NCBI GenBank assembly: GCA_009760855.2
Contig: WPIO01000118.1
Location: 374,001 to 438,000, forward strand
Direction of reading: 5' to 3'
DNA length: 64,000 bases
Origin: Cristatella mucedo
Taxonomy: Eukaryota > Bryozoa > Phylactolaemata > Cristatellidae
Shown in pieces: positions 46,819-64,000 of the stretch. The number at the start of each line of letters is the position of its first letter. Position 1 is the stretch's first letter. The notes under the pieces are model-generated. The model was not told the DNA's origin. It did no database searches and saw only the letters and a program-made list of their open reading frames with translations. A program made the translations under genes and the position numbers.

Positions 46819-47166
46819 CTACTTTTGCTGGTGTTGTGAGTTGACATGAAAATGCACGTCAGAAGTACCTAAGCTGGATTGGATTGTCTGGATGGTGTGT
46901 GGTTTTACCAGTACTTCATTTAATCGTGTCTTTATGTAGTTGAAGGCCTCAGCCATGCACAGGTTCTTGAAAGAGTACACGTCTGTGGATAGAAGCAGCA
47001 GCTGCGAGCTGGTCAGCGGAACCAATGCAAAAAGGTAGGCAGTCCTGTTTTGCAGTGGGGCTTGTGTGAATATCGCCGAGTCCTGTGGACGGGCTGATGC
47101 ACAATCTTCCCACTTGCTGTTTGGAGTAGGTAGCAAGGTCATACGCGATGGGAAGGTAGGCATCAA
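46819..47166 (-). CDS. Unrecognised 115-codon open frame
   Basis: Open frame from 47166, between repeats. It contains LFALVPLTSSQLLLLSTDVY and AFNYIKTRLNEVLVKPHTIQ. The middle looks protein-like, but I see no splice sites, family motif or neighbours that support it. It may be a chance frame or a relic of an unrecognised element. Confidence 0.15.
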   Translation of the reverse strand: MMPTFPSRMTLLPTPNSKWEDCASARPQDSAIFTQAPLQNRTAYLFALVPLTSSQLLLLSTDVYSFKNLCMAEAFNYIKTRLNEVLVKPHTIQTIQSSLGTSDVHFHVNSQHQQK

Positions 47167-47679
47167 TTAGTGCATGGCTGTCAGCTGTGCTGGTTTTGTA
47201 GCATCATTCTCAGGCATGGTTAGTATTTTATTTCATCATAACATCGGTGACTTTACATCGTTAGAGTTATGAGACGATCATATAGGTAGTGATATGGCTG
47301 CCAGCAATTGGCAATCGATAGGGGCCATACGAATCCTACTGCCAATGCCAGCTGAAGCCTTTGGGGTTTGTTTGTTTGCCCCGAGACTTATTGTTTGTAA
47401 TCAGTCTCTAGCACCATGCATGTCACATTTTGCCCAGTCTCTGGCATTGCATGGTGGAGTAGGAATATGATTACAGTAGTTCACAGGCTTTAGCCGATGA
47501 CAACAATGTCTAGCAAATAGCTGATAACTTCCCATGTTGGTATAGGGCCTCTTATTGCATATTGAGTTTTTTTGGAGGCTTACTGAAGTTAGGAAAGCAG
47601 TGGTCTGGACATTTAGCAGCTTCAATGTTAAAGTGGCAGAAAAGCATTGGCAGCCGTCAACCCCCCTCATTGCAATGGG

Positions 47680-47838
47680 AAATATATAATTTATTTTTAA
47701 AGGCCTGTAAAAGAACTGAATCTCAATTAGGGTGACTCACCTATGCCACAGAGCTCGAGCCCACGAACTCGGTCATAAAGTGTGCACCCTGACCATGGTC
47801 GTTGAAGGTGAGCACCTTGACTCCCGGGCCATACCAGG
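47680..47838 (-). mobile_element. SINE-2, diverged
   Basis: Inverted: AGAACTGAATCTCAATTAGG tail, GAGCTCGAGCCCACGAACTC B-box complement and GAGCACCTTGACTCCCGGGC head. Confidence 0.6.
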
Positions 47839-47863
47839 GCGGCATGTATGTTGCATGCCCCCC

Positions 47864-47936
47864 GTGTTTGTGTTTGTGTCTGTGTGTTTGTGTGTGTGCA
47901 TCTGTGTGTTTCTGTCTGTCTGTCTCTGCCTTTTTC
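47864..47936. repeat. Impure GT/CTGT repeat
   Basis: TGTTTGTGTCTGTGTGTTTG and CTGTCTGTCTGTCTCTGCC, degenerate simple sequence upstream of the LYST start exon. Confidence 0.7.
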
Positions 47937-48529
47937 TAACCCTATCTTTGCACTTTTCACTCTCTCTATGCTATCTCTGTCATCGTCTTTATCTATGCCC
48001 CTATGTCTGCTGTGTGTATGTCTTCGTGTCTTGTCAGGTTATTATCTCACATAAATGTTAGCTTTCTTTCTGTCAACAAGCTCCTCTAAGCTGCTTTCCA
48101 AATTACCCTTTTTGTTTAGCTTACACAGCCATTATTCGAGGTTCCTCTGCACTCCTGCAATATGTGGCTGGATGTTGGAATCATCTTTCCATTTGATGTT
48201 GAAGCCTTAGATCAAAAAGTCAATACCATCGGTGGTGCTTTGCAAAGCTAGTAGACGTGCTCGTTTAGTGGGGACTCTCAAGATTTAAGGTTAGCATTTG
48301 GAGGGATATGTTTGCATCTCGGCTTTTTGGCAGTCAGCAAATCACTTAACCAACAATTCTACCTTTCTTTTTGTTGTTGATGTATTTATACCGGGACATG
48401 ATTTGGCATGCGTGAGCTGGCTGGCCTGCTTTTTAGCTAGCTAGTATGGGCTGAATTTGGTTCAGCTATGTCTTCTGATGTGGAAACTTTTCTGCTTTTG
48501 CTTTTGTTTTTAGATGCATGCGGGCCAGC

Positions 48530-61344
<12,815 letters not shown>

Positions 61345-61797
61345 GTGAGCTTCTCCAGCTATTGCAGTGTCATCGCTGCATCTGCTAAAGCCGCTGCTGG
61401 GATGGGTATGACGATGCGAAGGTCCCCCTAAAGACGAAGGGCTGCACTGGGCTGCGAAGAAAGCTATACAAAGCTGTACCTCTTGGTCTTTCGACTGGAA
61501 GAACTTGCAGGTGGCTTTTGGCAATGACATCGTCAGCTTCCAAGGATGATTTCTGCTGTGGATGCAACATGCTGAAATATGTTGGCATCGGTTGTGCATG
61601 CTTTGGTTGCTCAGAGACCAGTTTGGGTGAAATATGGTAACGTGTCGAGTGGGCTGCCAGAGTTGCAGCAACCCCATCAATCTCAAATTATGTAGCATTC
61701 TCGATTAAGCCGGAACATGTTTAAATGCCTAATGTGTATTGGTCTCGGGTTGGAGATTTTACCAACAAGTACAAGTAAAGGTCAGCTGTTTCAAAAC

Positions 61798-62056
61798 CAT
61801 GTCCGGACGATTCATCTACGGATGGTTTATCCATGGACTGTTCATCCTGGACGATTCATCCAGAGGACGTTTCATCCACGGACAGTTAATCCAACATAAT
61901 ATTAAAACGTTAATATGAATTACTGAAGGACTACACTGAAAAAAGGTGAAGCAAATACCCGGGTGCAGGGTTTCTTGTCAGCATGATTAGTCAGAGGATG
62001 AATCGTCCGTGCATGAAACGTCCATGGATGAATCGTCCGTGGATGAAACGTCGTAA
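61798..62056. repeat. Fold-back element: inverted arms of 15-bp repeats
   Basis: The left arm (about 61802-61893) has six 15-base units of the type GGACGATTCATCCAC. The right arm (61996-62053) has four units of the type GATGAATCGTCCGTG, the reverse complement. Units alternate between ATTCATC-like and GTTTCATC-like forms. About 100 bases of unrelated AT-rich sequence separate the arms. The layout suits a fold-back or miniature inverted-repeat element. No coding frame is inside. Confidence 0.6.
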
Positions 62057-62074
62057 AACAGTTTCAACCGCCTC

Positions 62075-62201
62075 AATAATTTAGCGGCTGAAGAGCCTTA
62101 GTGTCATCATTCCTACTTGCAGTGGACAATAAAAATATTGCCTGCCGTAGGACTTGAACTCCTGACTTGGATTGTGAAGTGCGTGCACCTTACCCTTAGG
62201 C
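62075..62201 (-). mobile_element. SINE-1 abutting the (GCAG)n array
   Basis: Minus strand: CTGAAGAGCCTTAGTG body and GGACTTGAACTCCTGACTTG, the inverted B-box region. Its tRNA-like head points directly into the tetranucleotide array. Confidence 0.65.
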
Positions 62202-63460
<1,259 letters not shown>

Positions 63461-63739
63461 AAGGAGAGGAGAGAGAGAAAGAGAGGCAGGCAGGAAGGCA
63501 GGCAGAAGGAGAGGAGAGAGAGGGAGAGAGAGAGGGAGAGGGCAAAAGATAGACTAGCATATTTCCTGATTTCACCACTTGCCACAGAGACAGGGCTGTG
63601 CTCCTTGTGTATACACGGTAGTTGACAATGCGATGTCCTGATTGTTTGTCTTCATCCTTGCATTGTGCTTGTGATTCATAGGGTGATCTATGTTTCAAGA
63701 GTCAAAATCAGGTTTCTTTTACAGATTTTGATTGATAAA

Positions 63740-64000
63740 AAAATATTGTAGCCGTGCTTTCGTGATAACAATGACATTCTACGTGGCAACGACGACGGGA
63801 ATGTCACTGCCCTAGCTCTGCTAGATCTGTCTGCTGCCTTCTACGCCATTGTTTACGAAGTTCTGCTTGAACGATTGAAAACAACGATCGGTCTGGCAGA
63901 CGAAGCACTGACGTGGTTGAAATCGTACTTGTCTGATCGTGTTCAATCCGTGTCGTGTGGGGGTCAGGTCTCACACACGAGAAGGGTCACCTGTGAAGTC
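63740..64000 (+). mobile_element. LINE-B reverse transcriptase fragment, runs off the window
   Basis: Reads GNVTALALLDLSAAF then TWLKSYLSDRVQSVSCGGQ and VSHTRRVTCEV, matching the motif A-B region of LINE-B. The motif A FDTIDH has become FYAIVY, losing the catalytic aspartate, so this copy is dead. It continues past 64000. Confidence 0.75.

Overview
This window is nuclear DNA from an animal, most likely an invertebrate. It has intron-rich protein genes with high-GC exons, long AT-rich introns, tRNA-derived SINEs, L2/CR1-type LINEs and very long microsatellites. There is no bacterial-style gene packing, and I cannot place the species. Two conserved animal genes are recognisable, arranged head to head about 21.5 kb apart. 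Neither is complete in the window.

Left half, minus strand (about 4.9-27.0 kb): an ABHD2-type alpha/beta hydrolase. I could join seven coding exons with consistent splice phases into 353 codons: exon 1 with the N-terminal membrane anchor (26976-26801), exons 2-6 (18915-11035, including the GFSMG nucleophile elbow) and exon 7 (5052-4968, with the acid residue). The exon carrying the catalytic histidine and C-terminus was not found and probably lies left of the window. The introns are full of transposon debris.

Right half, plus strand (48.5-61.3 kb): the N-terminal third of a LYST-like (lysosomal trafficking regulator, BEACH family) gene. Ten coding exons join in phase into exactly 1449 codons. 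One exon is 2.4 kb, one intron is only 52 nt, and two introns appear to use GC-AG rather than GT-AG borders. The BEACH, PH and WD40 domains lie beyond the window.

Between and inside these genes there are two L2/CR1-like LINE families. LINE-A has (ATT)n tails and one copy with a 639-codon reverse transcriptase frame at 5.9-7.9 kb. LINE-B has (ATTAC)n tails, and all its copies are broken. There are also two tRNA-derived SINE families. The tail of SINE-2 matches the 3' hairpin of LINE-A, which suggests that LINE-A mobilises it. Nested insertions show LINE-B is older than some LINE-A and SINE-2 copies.

Other items: a 77-bp fragment resembling the left end of the horizontally transferred SPIN hAT transposon; a fold-back element built of 15-bp repeats (61.8-62.05 kb); a 1.26-kb (GCAG)n array; a ~0.6-kb (GT)n tract; a higher-order GA satellite; and CpG-rich stretches at about 26.5-27.3, 28.5-29.3 and 37.4-38.2 kb that may be promoter regions. 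Family assignments rest on recognition of protein and repeat sequences by eye; no database search was run. Repeat boundaries are approximate to about 10-30 bases.
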